Positions 1 to 8,359 of a DNA stretch of 33,492 nucleotides are shown here, one piece after another (the first letter of the stretch is position 1; every line of letters starts with the position of its first letter). Source of the stretch: Zoogloea sp. (lineage in GTDB: Bacteria; Pseudomonadota; Gammaproteobacteria; Burkholderiales; Rhodocyclaceae); contig JAFLDU010000017.1 of assembly GCA_017309145.1 (NCBI GenBank), positions 1 through 33,492 of the forward strand. Reading direction: 5' to 3'. Below the pieces are notes generated by a model. That model had not been told where the DNA came from and did no database searches. It worked only from the letters and a program-made list of their open reading frames with translations. The translations under genes and the position numbers were made by a program.

Positions 1-961
1 GGCCCTGGGCCATGGCCTCCAGAGGCTTGAGCGGAGTCACCAGTTCGGTAAGACGCATGGAGTGGCGCGGATAGGCAAGCAAGTCGATCAGATCGTAATA
101 GCGACTGACTTCGGAATGAGGCACCCGGCCGGTAAAGATGACCTTGTCCGCCAAGCCCAGGCGCTGCGCCTGGGCCTTCAGGTTGGCGTCCTGGGGACCG
201 CCGCCCACCAGCAGGACACGCAGATCTGGCCGAGAGGCCGACATCCGGGCGAATGCATCCAGCAGCAGGTCAAGCCCTTCATAGGCGTAGAAGGAACCGA
301 CAAAGCCCAGTACCGTGCAAGCCTCCAGCCCCAGCTTGCGACTCAGCGCCGCAGTATGTTCCCCTGGAGAGGACACCTGGAAGTTCTCGATATCCACCGC
401 GTTGGGAATCACGGTGATCCGCGATTCAGCCACCCCACGCGCAAGGATGTCCTTGCGCAGCCCTTCACAGATGGTGAAGACGTGGTCGACCCGCCGGATC
501 GCCCAGGTCTCAAGCGCCCGGGTTGCCCGATAGCGCAGGCTACCCTCGGATGTCGTACCGTGATCGACTGCGGCGTCCTCCCAGAAGGCGCGGATCTCAT
601 ACACCACCGGAATACCCAGCCGCCGCCCGACCCGAATGGCCGGAATGGCATTGAGCACCGGAGAATGTGCATGGATCAAGTCGGGCTTCAACTCCCGGGC
701 AAGCTCTTCGAGGCGCTTTTCGGTGGCCTTGATCAGGCGCCACTCGTTGATGCCCGGCGGCCCCGCGGGTGGCACCTCGCTACGGTGGAAACGCAGTCCG
801 TCCACATCCTCCTGCGCCGCCGTGGTAGGACCTTGCTTCGGGGAGGTAAGGTGGTAGGTCTCCCAGCCCAGGGCACGCTGCTCGCGCAGGATCGCCGCCG
901 TACGGAAGGTGTATCCGCTGTGCAGCGGGATGGAATGGTCGAGGACGTGAAGGATACGCAT
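1..961 (-). CDS. XrtA-associated glycosyltransferase, GT4-like (3' end outside window)
   Basis: Probable cytoplasmic GT-B fold glycosyltransferase that adds a sugar during exopolysaccharide repeat-unit assembly. About 320 codons are visible and the frame is still open at base 1, so the C-terminus is missing. The N-terminus MRILHVLDHSIPLHSGY followed by TFRT is the hallmark opening of the PEP-CTERM/exosortase-A-associated glycosyltransferase family (TIGR04063 type). Near the window edge the PLKPLEAMAQ stretch matches the nucleotide-sugar binding region of GT4 enzymes. The start ATG (959-961) lies 13 bases after the amidotransferase stop with no obvious Shine-Dalgarno, so translational coupling is likely. 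The sugar donor and acceptor cannot be read from sequence. Family assignment is firm; the specific reaction is not. Confidence 0.9.
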   Translation of the reverse strand, partial: MRILHVLDHSIPLHSGYTFRTAAILREQRALGWETYHLTSPKQGPTTAAQEDVDGLRFHRSEVPPAGPPGINEWRLIKATEKRLEELARELKPDLIHAHSPVLNAIPAIRVGRRLGIPVVYEIRAFWEDAAVDHGTTSEGSLRYRATRALETWAIRRVDHVFTICEGLRKDILARGVAESRITVIPNAVDIENFQVSSPGEHTAALSRKLGLEACTVLGFVGSFYAYEGLDLLLDAFARMSASRPDLRVLLVGGGPQDANLKAQAQRLGLADKVIFTGRVPHSEVSRYYDLIDLLAYPRHSMRLTELVTPLKPLEAMAQG

Positions 962-974
962 GGTGGGGCCAAGC

Positions 975-2891
975 TCATACGGACACGGGAACAGCCGAGA
1001 CACGGCTGTTGTTGCGCAGGAAGGCCTCGAACATCAGGACAGTCCACAGGGGCGCGCTGTAATCCCGCGCGCCCGACTGGTGGGCGTCGACCATATGCTC
1101 CAAGTAAGCCCGGTTGAAGATACCGGTATCCGCCAGGGTGCTGCCCAGCACAGCCTCACGCAGACGGGCCTTGAGCGGCCCTCGGAACCAGCGCGCCAAC
1201 GGTACCGCAAACCCCATCTTGGGGCGATACAGTACATCGTCCGGCAGCAAAGGCTCCATGGCCTTCTTGAAGACGAACTTGCCCTCCTGCCCCTTGATTT
1301 TGAGGGACGAAGGCAGAGACGCCAGCCACTCCACCAGCTTGTGGTCCATGAGTGGCTCACGCACCTCCAGGGAGTGAGCCATGCTGGCGCGGTCCACCTT
1401 GGTATTGATGTCACCCACCAGGTAGGTTTTGGTATCCAGGTATTGGATCAGGGCCAACGGGTCATCTGCGTTGGCGTTGGCGGCATGGCGCTGGAACACC
1501 TCCAGGGCGTTGTAGCCTGCCAGCTCCTTGCGGAAGGAGGCTGAGAACAGGTTGCGCCGCATGTCGTCCCGCAGAATGGACACCGTGTGGAAGTAGGCCT
1601 GCACCGAATCCCTCGCCAGCGCCTGGAAGGTGGTCTTGGCGCGAAACACGCGGGGTGCCCAGTCGGCCTTGGGATAGACCTTGCCAAGCAATCCGAACAA
1701 GGGCTTACGCACTCCGAAGGGCATAGCACCGCGCATCTTCTCTTCCATCAGATGCATGCGGTAACGGCGGTAGCCGCCCATGCTTTCGTCTCCACCGTCG
1801 CCGGAGAGGGCCACGGTGACATGCTTGCGGGCCAGCTGGCAGACCCGGTAGGTGGGAATCGCCGAACTGTCCGCGTAGGGCTCGTCATACAGGGCGGCCA
1901 GGGTATCGATCAGGTCGAAGTCGTCGGACTTGACTGTCTCGACGAAGTGCCGGGTCTTGTAGCGGTCGGCCACCATCTGGGCAAAGGCTGACTCGTTGAA
2001 AGCCGGATCATCGAATGCAATGGAACAGGTATTGACAGGCTCACCGGACAGCCCGGCCATGGTCGCCACCACGGCACTGGAGTCCACCCCGCCAGACAGG
2101 AAGGCACCCAGGGGCACCTCGGCGATCATGCGCAGCCGAACCGACTCACGCAGACGCTCGGTCAGCTCAGCCGTGGCATCTGCGAGCGTCAGGTGGTTAT
2201 CCAGGGAATACTGGACGTCCCAGTAGGTCCTGGGAGCCGGGATCGGCTCCCCCCGGCGGATGCACAAGGTCTCCGCGGGCTGCAGCTTGCGCGCCCCCCT
2301 GAAGATTGTTCGTGGCTCAGCCACATAGCCCAGGGCGAAATACTCCTCGACAGCATGGGGATCGATGCGCCTGTCCAGCCCCGGATGCTGCATCAGCACC
2401 TTGAGCTCGGATCCGAACACCAGGGTACCGTCGTCCAGCAGCGCGTAGTAAAGCGGCTTGACTCCCAGCCGGTCGCGGGCCATGAAAAAGCTCTGGCGAT
2501 TGCGATCCCACAAGCCAAACGCAAACATGCCCCGAAAGCGCTGCACGCAGTCCTCGCCCCAAGCCTCCCAGGCATGCACGATCACCTCGGTATCGCTGCG
2601 GGTATGGAAGACGTGTCCAAGGGCCTCCAGCTCGGGCACCAGCTCCTGGTAGTTGTAGATCTCACCATTGAACACCACCGCCACCGAACCATCCTCGTTG
2701 AAGAGTGGCTGCTGGCCGGTGGACAGGTCGATGATCGACAGGCGGCGGTGCCCCAGAGCCACGCCGGGCTCCTGGTAGATGTCCCCCTCATCCGGTCCCC
2801 GGTGGAACTGGATGTCGTTCATCCGCTTCATCAGCGCGGGGTCGAAGTCACGCTTGTTACGGGTATCAAATAGGCCAGCAATGCCGCACAT
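975..2891 (-). CDS. XrtA-associated asparagine-synthase-like amidotransferase
   Basis: Class II glutamine amidotransferase fused to an asparagine-synthetase domain, 638 aa. Cys2 (MCGIAG) is the expected N-terminal nucleophile that releases ammonia from glutamine. The PP-loop SGGVDSS at residues 266-272 is the ATP-pyrophosphatase motif that adenylates a carboxylate. The length and the RGPDEG, GHRRLSIIDLS and NGEIYNY motifs fit AsnB-type enzymes. In this setting it matches exosortase-A system amidotransferase 1 (TIGR03108 type), which is thought to amidate a polysaccharide-linked carboxyl group rather than make free asparagine; that role is inferred from context. Work in Zoogloea, as I recall it, linked such genes to floc formation. 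It starts 15 bases after the preceding glycosyltransferase. A housekeeping asnB function is the main alternative. Confidence 0.92.
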   Translation of the reverse strand: MCGIAGLFDTRNKRDFDPALMKRMNDIQFHRGPDEGDIYQEPGVALGHRRLSIIDLSTGQQPLFNEDGSVAVVFNGEIYNYQELVPELEALGHVFHTRSDTEVIVHAWEAWGEDCVQRFRGMFAFGLWDRNRQSFFMARDRLGVKPLYYALLDDGTLVFGSELKVLMQHPGLDRRIDPHAVEEYFALGYVAEPRTIFRGARKLQPAETLCIRRGEPIPAPRTYWDVQYSLDNHLTLADATAELTERLRESVRLRMIAEVPLGAFLSGGVDSSAVVATMAGLSGEPVNTCSIAFDDPAFNESAFAQMVADRYKTRHFVETVKSDDFDLIDTLAALYDEPYADSSAIPTYRVCQLARKHVTVALSGDGGDESMGGYRRYRMHLMEEKMRGAMPFGVRKPLFGLLGKVYPKADWAPRVFRAKTTFQALARDSVQAYFHTVSILRDDMRRNLFSASFRKELAGYNALEVFQRHAANANADDPLALIQYLDTKTYLVGDINTKVDRASMAHSLEVREPLMDHKLVEWLASLPSSLKIKGQEGKFVFKKAMEPLLPDDVLYRPKMGFAVPLARWFRGPLKARLREAVLGSTLADTGIFNRAYLEHMVDAHQSGARDYSAPLWTVLMFEAFLRNNSRVSAVPVSV

Positions 2892-2906
2892 GAATGATCT
2901 CTGATT

Positions 2907-4097
2907 TCAACGAAGTGCATTTCCGGAAGGCGCGGCGCGCATTCCGTCGGAAGCCTGGAGCCCGGCCTTGTCGCGGTACAGGGCGAGGTAGGCCCCCACC
3001 ATGGCATCGAGGCTGAACTGCGCCAGCACCCGCTCACGCCCGGCCTGCCCCATCCGGCGTCCAAGATCCTGCTTGTCAAACAACCCGGCCATCGCCGCCC
3101 CCATCGCGGCCGGATCAACCGGGGGTACCAGCAGGCCAGTCTGCCCCTGAACAACCAGCTCACTGTTGCCGCCCACCTCGGTGGCGATGACCGGCAGACC
3201 GGACGCCATCGCCTCCAGCAAGGTGTTGGAGATCCCCTCGGCGCGGGACGGCAGCACGAACACATCCAGCCCGGCATTGATCGCGGGGATGTCGGCACGC
3301 TCTCCAGCAAGCCAGACCAATGACTCGATACCCCGCTCGCGGATCAGGGCCTCCAGATCGCCACGTAAAGGCCCTCCCCCAACCACGATCAGTCGAGCGC
3401 GGGACCGGGCTGCAGGATTCTGCTCGAGGAAGGCCGAGAAACCACGGATCAAGTTGGCGTGATCCTTCACCGCTTGCAGACGACCAACCGCACCAAACAC
3501 GCGTAGCCCGGGCTCGTTGAACGGAGAACCATCAATGGCCTGACGCTCGCGGACCGGGACGAAACGCTCGGCATCCACCCCGTTGCAGATCCTCCGGATC
3601 CGCCCGGCAGAGATCCCGACCTTCCCGGCAAGGTACGACTCGATGCGCTTTGACAGCGCCACATAACCCGACACGAAGGGCGAGTAAATGCGGCGCAGCA
3701 CCTGGTATTTGCGGGACTCACCATCGGGATCGGAGCTGTCCCAGCCATGCTCGCCATGAATTCGCACCGGGACCCCCGCCAGCCAGGCCGGCACAGCCGC
3801 CTCAAGGGCTGCCAGATTGCGGGTATGCACGATGAGCGGGCAATGCTGCCGGAACAGCTTGAACAAGCGGGGGTAAAGCTTGATGCCATGCCCCTGGCCC
3901 TTGTTCAGCGACAAGAACTCCACGTCCGGACGGGTGATGCGCTGGCAAAAGGACGGCACGCAGCGAGTCAGCGCCACAATCATATGGCGGAAGCTGTCAG
4001 CAGGCATCCGGTTGATCAGATTGACGATCCCGTTCTCGAGGCCGCCAACGTCAAAACTATAGACCACGTGTATGACGAGAGGACGGTGATCAGTCAT
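2907..4097 (-). CDS. XrtA/EpsH-associated sugar transferase (TIGR03088 type)
   Basis: GT4-type retaining glycosyltransferase, 396 aa. The N-terminal acceptor domain opens with VIHVVYSFDVGGLENG, typical of this family. The C-terminal donor domain carries the E-x7-E signature at Glu287 and Glu295 in a PSRAEGISNTLLEAM context, followed by a conserved LPVIATEVGGNSELV region. It probably acts on the cytoplasmic face of the inner membrane in building the lipid-linked repeat unit. The ATG start (4095-4097) overlaps the TGA of the upstream glycosyltransferase as ATGA, so the two are very likely translationally coupled and may work in consecutive steps. Family assignment is strong; sugar specificity is unknown. 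Confidence 0.92.
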   Translation of the reverse strand: MTDHRPLVIHVVYSFDVGGLENGIVNLINRMPADSFRHMIVALTRCVPSFCQRITRPDVEFLSLNKGQGHGIKLYPRLFKLFRQHCPLIVHTRNLAALEAAVPAWLAGVPVRIHGEHGWDSSDPDGESRKYQVLRRIYSPFVSGYVALSKRIESYLAGKVGISAGRIRRICNGVDAERFVPVRERQAIDGSPFNEPGLRVFGAVGRLQAVKDHANLIRGFSAFLEQNPAARSRARLIVVGGGPLRGDLEALIRERGIESLVWLAGERADIPAINAGLDVFVLPSRAEGISNTLLEAMASGLPVIATEVGGNSELVVQGQTGLLVPPVDPAAMGAAMAGLFDKQDLGRRMGQAGRERVLAQFSLDAMVGAYLALYRDKAGLQASDGMRAAPSGNALR

Positions 4098-5344
4098 GAA
4101 CGATGATTTCGTGAGTTCGTATTCGGCGCGGATACGCCCTTCGCATCAACAAGCAAGCGCTCCAGCACAGCCAGATGAGCCTCCCAGCTGTAGCGCTCGA
4201 GCACCTTCTGCCTAGCGGAGCCGCCCATGCTGCGGCGCAATGCTACATCAGCCAGCAGCGCGAAGATACGCGAAACGAATTCATCGTTACCATGGGCAAT
4301 CTCACAGTCCTGCCCAGAGACAGCCTCCAGCCCCGTGGCAGGCGCGGAGGAAATCACGACCGGGCGCCCCATCGCCATGGCTTCCAGTACCTTGTTCTGG
4401 ATGCCCCGGGCAATCCGCAGGGGCGCCACGACGACATCCGCGTGGGCCAGGTAGGGGCGGACATCAGGCACCGTACCGGTCACCACAACGCCCTCCCCTG
4501 CCAGCACCTGGACGGCCGGAGCGGGATTCATGCCGACGATCCAGAAGCGCAGGTCGGGGTGACGCTCCCTCAGCCGGGGCAGCAACTCGGCACAGAACCA
4601 GACGACGGCATCTACGTTGGGCCAGTAGTCCATCGCCCCGGTGAAGAGCAGGATCGGGCCCCCTGCTGGATAGGGATTGTCAAACGCCTGCTCCGGCGAG
4701 AAGAAGGCCGCATCGACGCCGTTCTGCATCACCGACACTCGGTCCGCCACCTCAGGCGCCGCACGGGTGAACAACCCCGCCTCGGCCTCGGTGACGAACA
4801 GGCTGGCATCTGCGGAAGCTGCCGCCTTGCGCTCGAATGCCAGCAGGCGGGCGCCCTCCCGGCGATACAGCCAGGACATCGGCCAGCGACGGTCGGCGGC
4901 GTACTGGGACCACTTGGCTGAGTCGACGTCACAGAAGTCGATGATCCGGCGCTGCAGGGCCGGATCATCCAGATACTGGGCCATCGGCCCCGAGAAGGCG
5001 ACCGCCTGCCGGATGCCATGGCGCGAGATCACTGCACGGACCCAGTCCGCCAACCCCGCATTTCGGTAATACGGCAGGCTAAGCGCCTCGCCGGACAGCA
5101 GGCCCCTCAGGCTCAGGATCCGCGAGACTCCCGGCGACAGGCGGACCACATGCACCTCCTCGCACCACTCGGACAACTGCTCCACATGGCGGAGGTCATC
5201 CGGGTGATCGACGAAGGTCCCGAGGAAAACCCGGTGATGGCGGGCCAGCTGGCGCAGGATGTTGAAGGAACGAACCTTATCGCCCTTGTTGGGCGGAAAG
5301 GGAATGCGATGGACGAGGTAGAGCAGCGGGGTGCGTTCGATCAC
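4094..5344 (-). CDS. XrtA/EpsH-associated sugar transferase (TIGR03087 type)
   Basis: Glycosyltransferase of 416 aa with the diagnostic N-terminus LVHRIPFPPNKGDKVRSFN and a mid-protein FTGAMDYWPNVDAVVWF segment, both characteristic of the first PEP-CTERM/EpsH1-associated sugar transferase family. The C-terminal half holds the donor-binding region (VVVAPLRIARGIQNKVLEAMAMGRPVV). The start codon is GTG (5342-5344), six bases after the FemAB-like stop, with a GGGATGACGG stretch upstream. The stop overlaps the next glycosyltransferase start by four bases. The predicted role is transfer of a sugar to the growing lipid-linked oligosaccharide. In many XrtA loci the exosortase gene lies close to the two sugar transferases; here they abut directly. 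Confidence 0.92.
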   Translation of the reverse strand: MIERTPLLYLVHRIPFPPNKGDKVRSFNILRQLARHHRVFLGTFVDHPDDLRHVEQLSEWCEEVHVVRLSPGVSRILSLRGLLSGEALSLPYYRNAGLADWVRAVISRHGIRQAVAFSGPMAQYLDDPALQRRIIDFCDVDSAKWSQYAADRRWPMSWLYRREGARLLAFERKAAASADASLFVTEAEAGLFTRAAPEVADRVSVMQNGVDAAFFSPEQAFDNPYPAGGPILLFTGAMDYWPNVDAVVWFCAELLPRLRERHPDLRFWIVGMNPAPAVQVLAGEGVVVTGTVPDVRPYLAHADVVVAPLRIARGIQNKVLEAMAMGRPVVISSAPATGLEAVSGQDCEIAHGNDEFVSRIFALLADVALRRSMGGSARQKVLERYSWEAHLAVLERLLVDAKGVSAPNTNSRNHRS

Positions 5345-5350
5345 CTGCCG

Positions 5351-6388
5351 TCATCCCAGGTTACGGACGATGTGCGGCCCGATCGTGTTGGCCACACCGA
5401 GAGGCAAGCGCCGCCACAGGGCAATGAAGGCACGATACTTGGGGTTCATCGGATTGTTCTGGGGAATCTCGTCACGCTTGTAAAGGCGATATTCGTAAGA
5501 CAGGGGCTGAGGCTCGAAACCCCAATTCTTCTTGAAGTTGTAAGGCCCGGTGCCCACCTTGCTGCGGCCATAGTCGAAGATCCTGCAGCCCCGGGCCGTG
5601 GCCCGGCGCATCAGCTCCCAGTACTTGAAATCATTGGCTGCCAGATCGCGCGCGGCCAGATCGTCACCGGCGTAATAAGGCAGGATCTCTTCGCGGAAAT
5701 AAAAGCTGAGCACCGAGGACAAGGGCTTGCCGTCCGGGCTCGATACGGTCATAACTTCGCAATCCTGCCCGAAAACGGACAGCAGTGTCTCAAAGAAGTG
5801 TTTCGATAGCGCGGGCGTGCCATGGCGCAGGACGTTGTCGGAGTACAGGGCAAAGAAACGGTCCGCATTGCTGTCGATCGCGCTGACCAGCCCGTTCTTG
5901 ATACCCTTGCGCACCATCGCCCGCTGCTTGCGGGGAATCGCCGCCATATTGGCCTCGTCGTCCGCGTGAATCTCCTTGCGGAAGGTGACGTAGAGGTCCT
6001 GGCGTGGCCAATCAACATGCCGGGCAACAAGATTGCGGTATTCAAGATGCTGGACACCCGCCTTGCGGGCGATCTCGTCGGCGGCCGCCTCCAACGCCAG
6101 ACAGGCGTCGACGTCATCGCCGGCGATCCCGCCGTAAACAGCAAAGGGCAGCGAGGTGATGGCGTGACCGAAGAGCCGACTCTTCACCTCGGCCAATGGC
6201 AGCACCGCGACGACCTCCCCTGCCCGTTCGGCAAGCAGGTAATGGGTGCGATGCCGGAAGACCTTGTGGATGATCTCCCGCCACTCGATTCGATGGAAAA
6301 AGGTGGCACCGGCACAGGCGTAAACAAACGCGTTCCAGCGGGCGGCGTCGCCCTCGGCAAATGGACGTACGGTAACAGCGGAAGGCAT
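5351..6388 (-). CDS. FemAB-like acyltransferase, PEP-CTERM system-associated
   Basis: Protein of 345 aa with a FemABX/GNAT-like architecture, matching the PEP-CTERM-associated FemAB family (TIGR03019 type). Visible features are the N-terminal WNAFVYACAGATFFHRIEW segment, a PFAVYGGI stretch, and the C-terminal FDYGRSKVGTGPYNFKKNWG motif, which is very typical of this family. FemABX proteins move an aminoacyl group from aminoacyl-tRNA to an amino group; here the acceptor may be an amino sugar freed by the deacetylase encoded just upstream, which is inference. No signal peptide or membrane helix is seen, so it should be cytoplasmic. The ATG (6386-6388) has an AAGG Shine-Dalgarno eight bases upstream and follows the deacetylase stop by 10 bases. 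Confidence 0.92.
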   Translation of the reverse strand: MPSAVTVRPFAEGDAARWNAFVYACAGATFFHRIEWREIIHKVFRHRTHYLLAERAGEVVAVLPLAEVKSRLFGHAITSLPFAVYGGIAGDDVDACLALEAAADEIARKAGVQHLEYRNLVARHVDWPRQDLYVTFRKEIHADDEANMAAIPRKQRAMVRKGIKNGLVSAIDSNADRFFALYSDNVLRHGTPALSKHFFETLLSVFGQDCEVMTVSSPDGKPLSSVLSFYFREEILPYYAGDDLAARDLAANDFKYWELMRRATARGCRIFDYGRSKVGTGPYNFKKNWGFEPQPLSYEYRLYKRDEIPQNNPMNPKYRAFIALWRRLPLGVANTIGPHIVRNLG

Positions 6389-6398
6389 GAAAAAAACC

Positions 6399-7271
6399 TT
6401 AGTTTGAAGCGCTCATCGCCGATAGGAAAACCTCGTCCATGCGGCCCCAGGAAAAATCCTGGAGAAGCCTGACCAGCCTACTTTCGGTGCGATCAAGATT
6501 GACATAGTGCCGGAAACGCGTCTTAGCCGTAGCCTCCTTGACGACGGGCTGCTCCGGATCAATTTCCCAGGGATGGAAATAGAAGATGGCAGGACGCCGG
6601 TCTTCCTGATTCACCTTGCGGATGCCCCAGGCGGATACGGGATACGGCAGCAAGCGGAAATAGCCACCGCCACCCACCGGCCAGTTGCGGCCGAAACGCC
6701 TGACCGTGGTGATCGGAATCTCGACCAGCCCCTTGCCGACCGCATAGGGAAAGCGTGGCGCATCGGGTACGCCGTAGTGGTCGTGCTTGACCGGATAAAC
6801 GCTGGAGCTGTAAGTGTAACCCGCCGCCTCGATGCATCCATGGGCCCACGGGTTGGACAGGCCGACCGAGAAGCTCGGTGCCCGGTAGCCACGGACCTCG
6901 CAACCGGCGATATCCTCGAGCACGGCCTTGGCCAGCTGGATATCGGCCAGAAAGGCCTCGGGGGTCTGGTCGCTGGCCCGCTGATGGCCGTAGCCATGGC
7001 TGGCCACCTCGTGCCCCTGCTCGGCGATCGCGCGGATCAGCTTGGGGTAACGCTCGGCGATCCAACCCAGGGTGAAGAAAGTGCCCCGGGTACCACTCCG
7101 ATCCAGGAGCTCGAGAATTTTCAGGACGTTGCGCTCGACACGACAGGGCGTGTTGTTCCAGCTTTCCTTGGGAAAGTGCGGGGCCAGCGCCGAGACCTGG
7201 AAATAGTCCTCCACGTCGATGGTGAGCGCGTTAGTCAGCATGCCAGCTTTCCGGGAAGGTGCAGAAGTCAT
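6399..7271 (-). CDS. XrtA-associated polysaccharide deacetylase (NodB domain)
   Basis: Carbohydrate esterase family 4 / NodB-homology enzyme, 290 aa, of the PEP-CTERM locus type (TIGR03006). The catalytic DVED motif (residues 19-22) supplies the base and a metal ligand, and SHGYGH (91-96) supplies the metal-binding histidines His92 and His96. The RGYRAPSFSVG segment is motif 3. It should remove N- or O-acetyl groups from the polysaccharide. There is no clear signal peptide, so it may act in the cytoplasm on lipid-linked intermediates. The start at 7271 overlaps the ATPase stop as ATGA. An internal ATG at 7241 (residue 11, MLTNALTIDVEDYF), preceded by GGAAAG, is an equally plausible start and leaves the domain complete. 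Confidence 0.93.
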   Translation of the reverse strand: MTSAPSRKAGMLTNALTIDVEDYFQVSALAPHFPKESWNNTPCRVERNVLKILELLDRSGTRGTFFTLGWIAERYPKLIRAIAEQGHEVASHGYGHQRASDQTPEAFLADIQLAKAVLEDIAGCEVRGYRAPSFSVGLSNPWAHGCIEAAGYTYSSSVYPVKHDHYGVPDAPRFPYAVGKGLVEIPITTVRRFGRNWPVGGGGYFRLLPYPVSAWGIRKVNQEDRRPAIFYFHPWEIDPEQPVVKEATAKTRFRHYVNLDRTESRLVRLLQDFSWGRMDEVFLSAMSASN

Positions 7272-8353
7272 TTTCCGGCAGTCTCCCGGTCTTCCTGACC
7301 AGAGCTTTGTGGAGCTGCACGAAGCAGCTGGCCAAGTGCATTCAGCGTCGTGGACACAGTGCGCTCAAGCAAGGACAGACGTTCCTCGAAACGGGTCACG
7401 TCATACGCTGGCCCAGCGGCGGCCAGCACCTTTGCGAGCTCCGGATCGGCGAGAAGGCGCTGCAGGTCAAGCGTCCCGGCGGCAAGGGCCGCGGAGGTCG
7501 GCTGGCTGACGCTTGGTATGCCTTCAGCCGCGGAAGGTGTCACCTGCTCCTCACGCATTTCCTCCACGATCTGGGCAACGAGTTCGGCGGTGACCCGACG
7601 CTGCTCGCTCAGGAAGGCCCCCAGCATCACCCGGTCGCAGACCGCATTGATCCGGCGCGGGATCCCCTGGCTGGCCTGGTAGATCTCACGCATCGAGTCC
7701 TGATCGAAACCCGGGTTGCCTTTCCAGCCAACACACCCCAGCCGGTGCTCCACGTAGGCCTGGGTCTCCTGCAGATCCAGCGGCCCCAGGTGGTACGAAG
7801 CGATGACACGCTGTCGCAGCTGGATCATCTCAGAGCTTTGCATGATGCTGCGGAACTCCGGCTGTCCCACCAGAAAGCTTTGCAGCAGGGCATGGTCCTC
7901 AAGCTGGAAGTTGGAGAGCATCCGCAACTCCTCAACCGCCCGGGGCGTCAGGTTCTGCGCCTCGTCAACAATCAGCAGGGCACGCTTGCCCGCTGCAGTG
8001 GTGGAAACCAGGAAGGCTTCGATAGCCAGCAGCAAGTCGCTCTTGGAGAGATGCTTGCAGGGAATGCCGAAAGACGCCGCCACCAGTCGCAGGATGTCGT
8101 CCGCGTCGATCTGGGTGCTGACCAAGTTGGCCGCCACGATCTTCTTGGGGTCGAGCTTTTCCAGCAGACTTCGGACCAGCAAGGTCTTGCCCGCACCGAT
8201 CTCCCCCGTGATGACGATGAACCCTTCATTCTGGTGGAGACCGTATTCCAGATAGGCCATCGCCCGGCGATGGCCACGGCTGCCATAGAAAAAGGATGGG
8301 TCCGGGTTGAGCTGAAAGGGTTTGCCCCGCAGACCGAAATAGGCTTCGTACAT
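7268..8353 (-). CDS. XrtA-associated AAA ATPase (ExeA/GspA-like)
   Basis: ATPase of 361 aa that starts MYEAYFGLRGKPFQLNPDP, the signature of the ExeA-like PEP-CTERM-associated ATPase family (TIGR03015 type). The Walker A GEIGAGKT sits at residues 50-57 and the Walker B LLIVDEAQ at 126-133. The region after about residue 285 is low-complexity Ala/Ser/Pro followed by a probable coiled coil (FEERLSLLERTV). By analogy with GspA/ExeA it may energise assembly of an envelope machine; the actual partner is unknown. It begins six bases after the outer-membrane barrel stop and overlaps the deacetylase by four bases. No peptidoglycan-binding domain is visible at the C-terminus, unlike GspA itself. Confidence 0.93.
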   Translation of the reverse strand: MYEAYFGLRGKPFQLNPDPSFFYGSRGHRRAMAYLEYGLHQNEGFIVITGEIGAGKTLLVRSLLEKLDPKKIVAANLVSTQIDADDILRLVAASFGIPCKHLSKSDLLLAIEAFLVSTTAAGKRALLIVDEAQNLTPRAVEELRMLSNFQLEDHALLQSFLVGQPEFRSIMQSSEMIQLRQRVIASYHLGPLDLQETQAYVEHRLGCVGWKGNPGFDQDSMREIYQASQGIPRRINAVCDRVMLGAFLSEQRRVTAELVAQIVEEMREEQVTPSAAEGIPSVSQPTSAALAAGTLDLQRLLADPELAKVLAAAGPAYDVTRFEERLSLLERTVSTTLNALGQLLRAAPQSSGQEDRETAGK

Positions 8354-8359
8354 AAAGGA

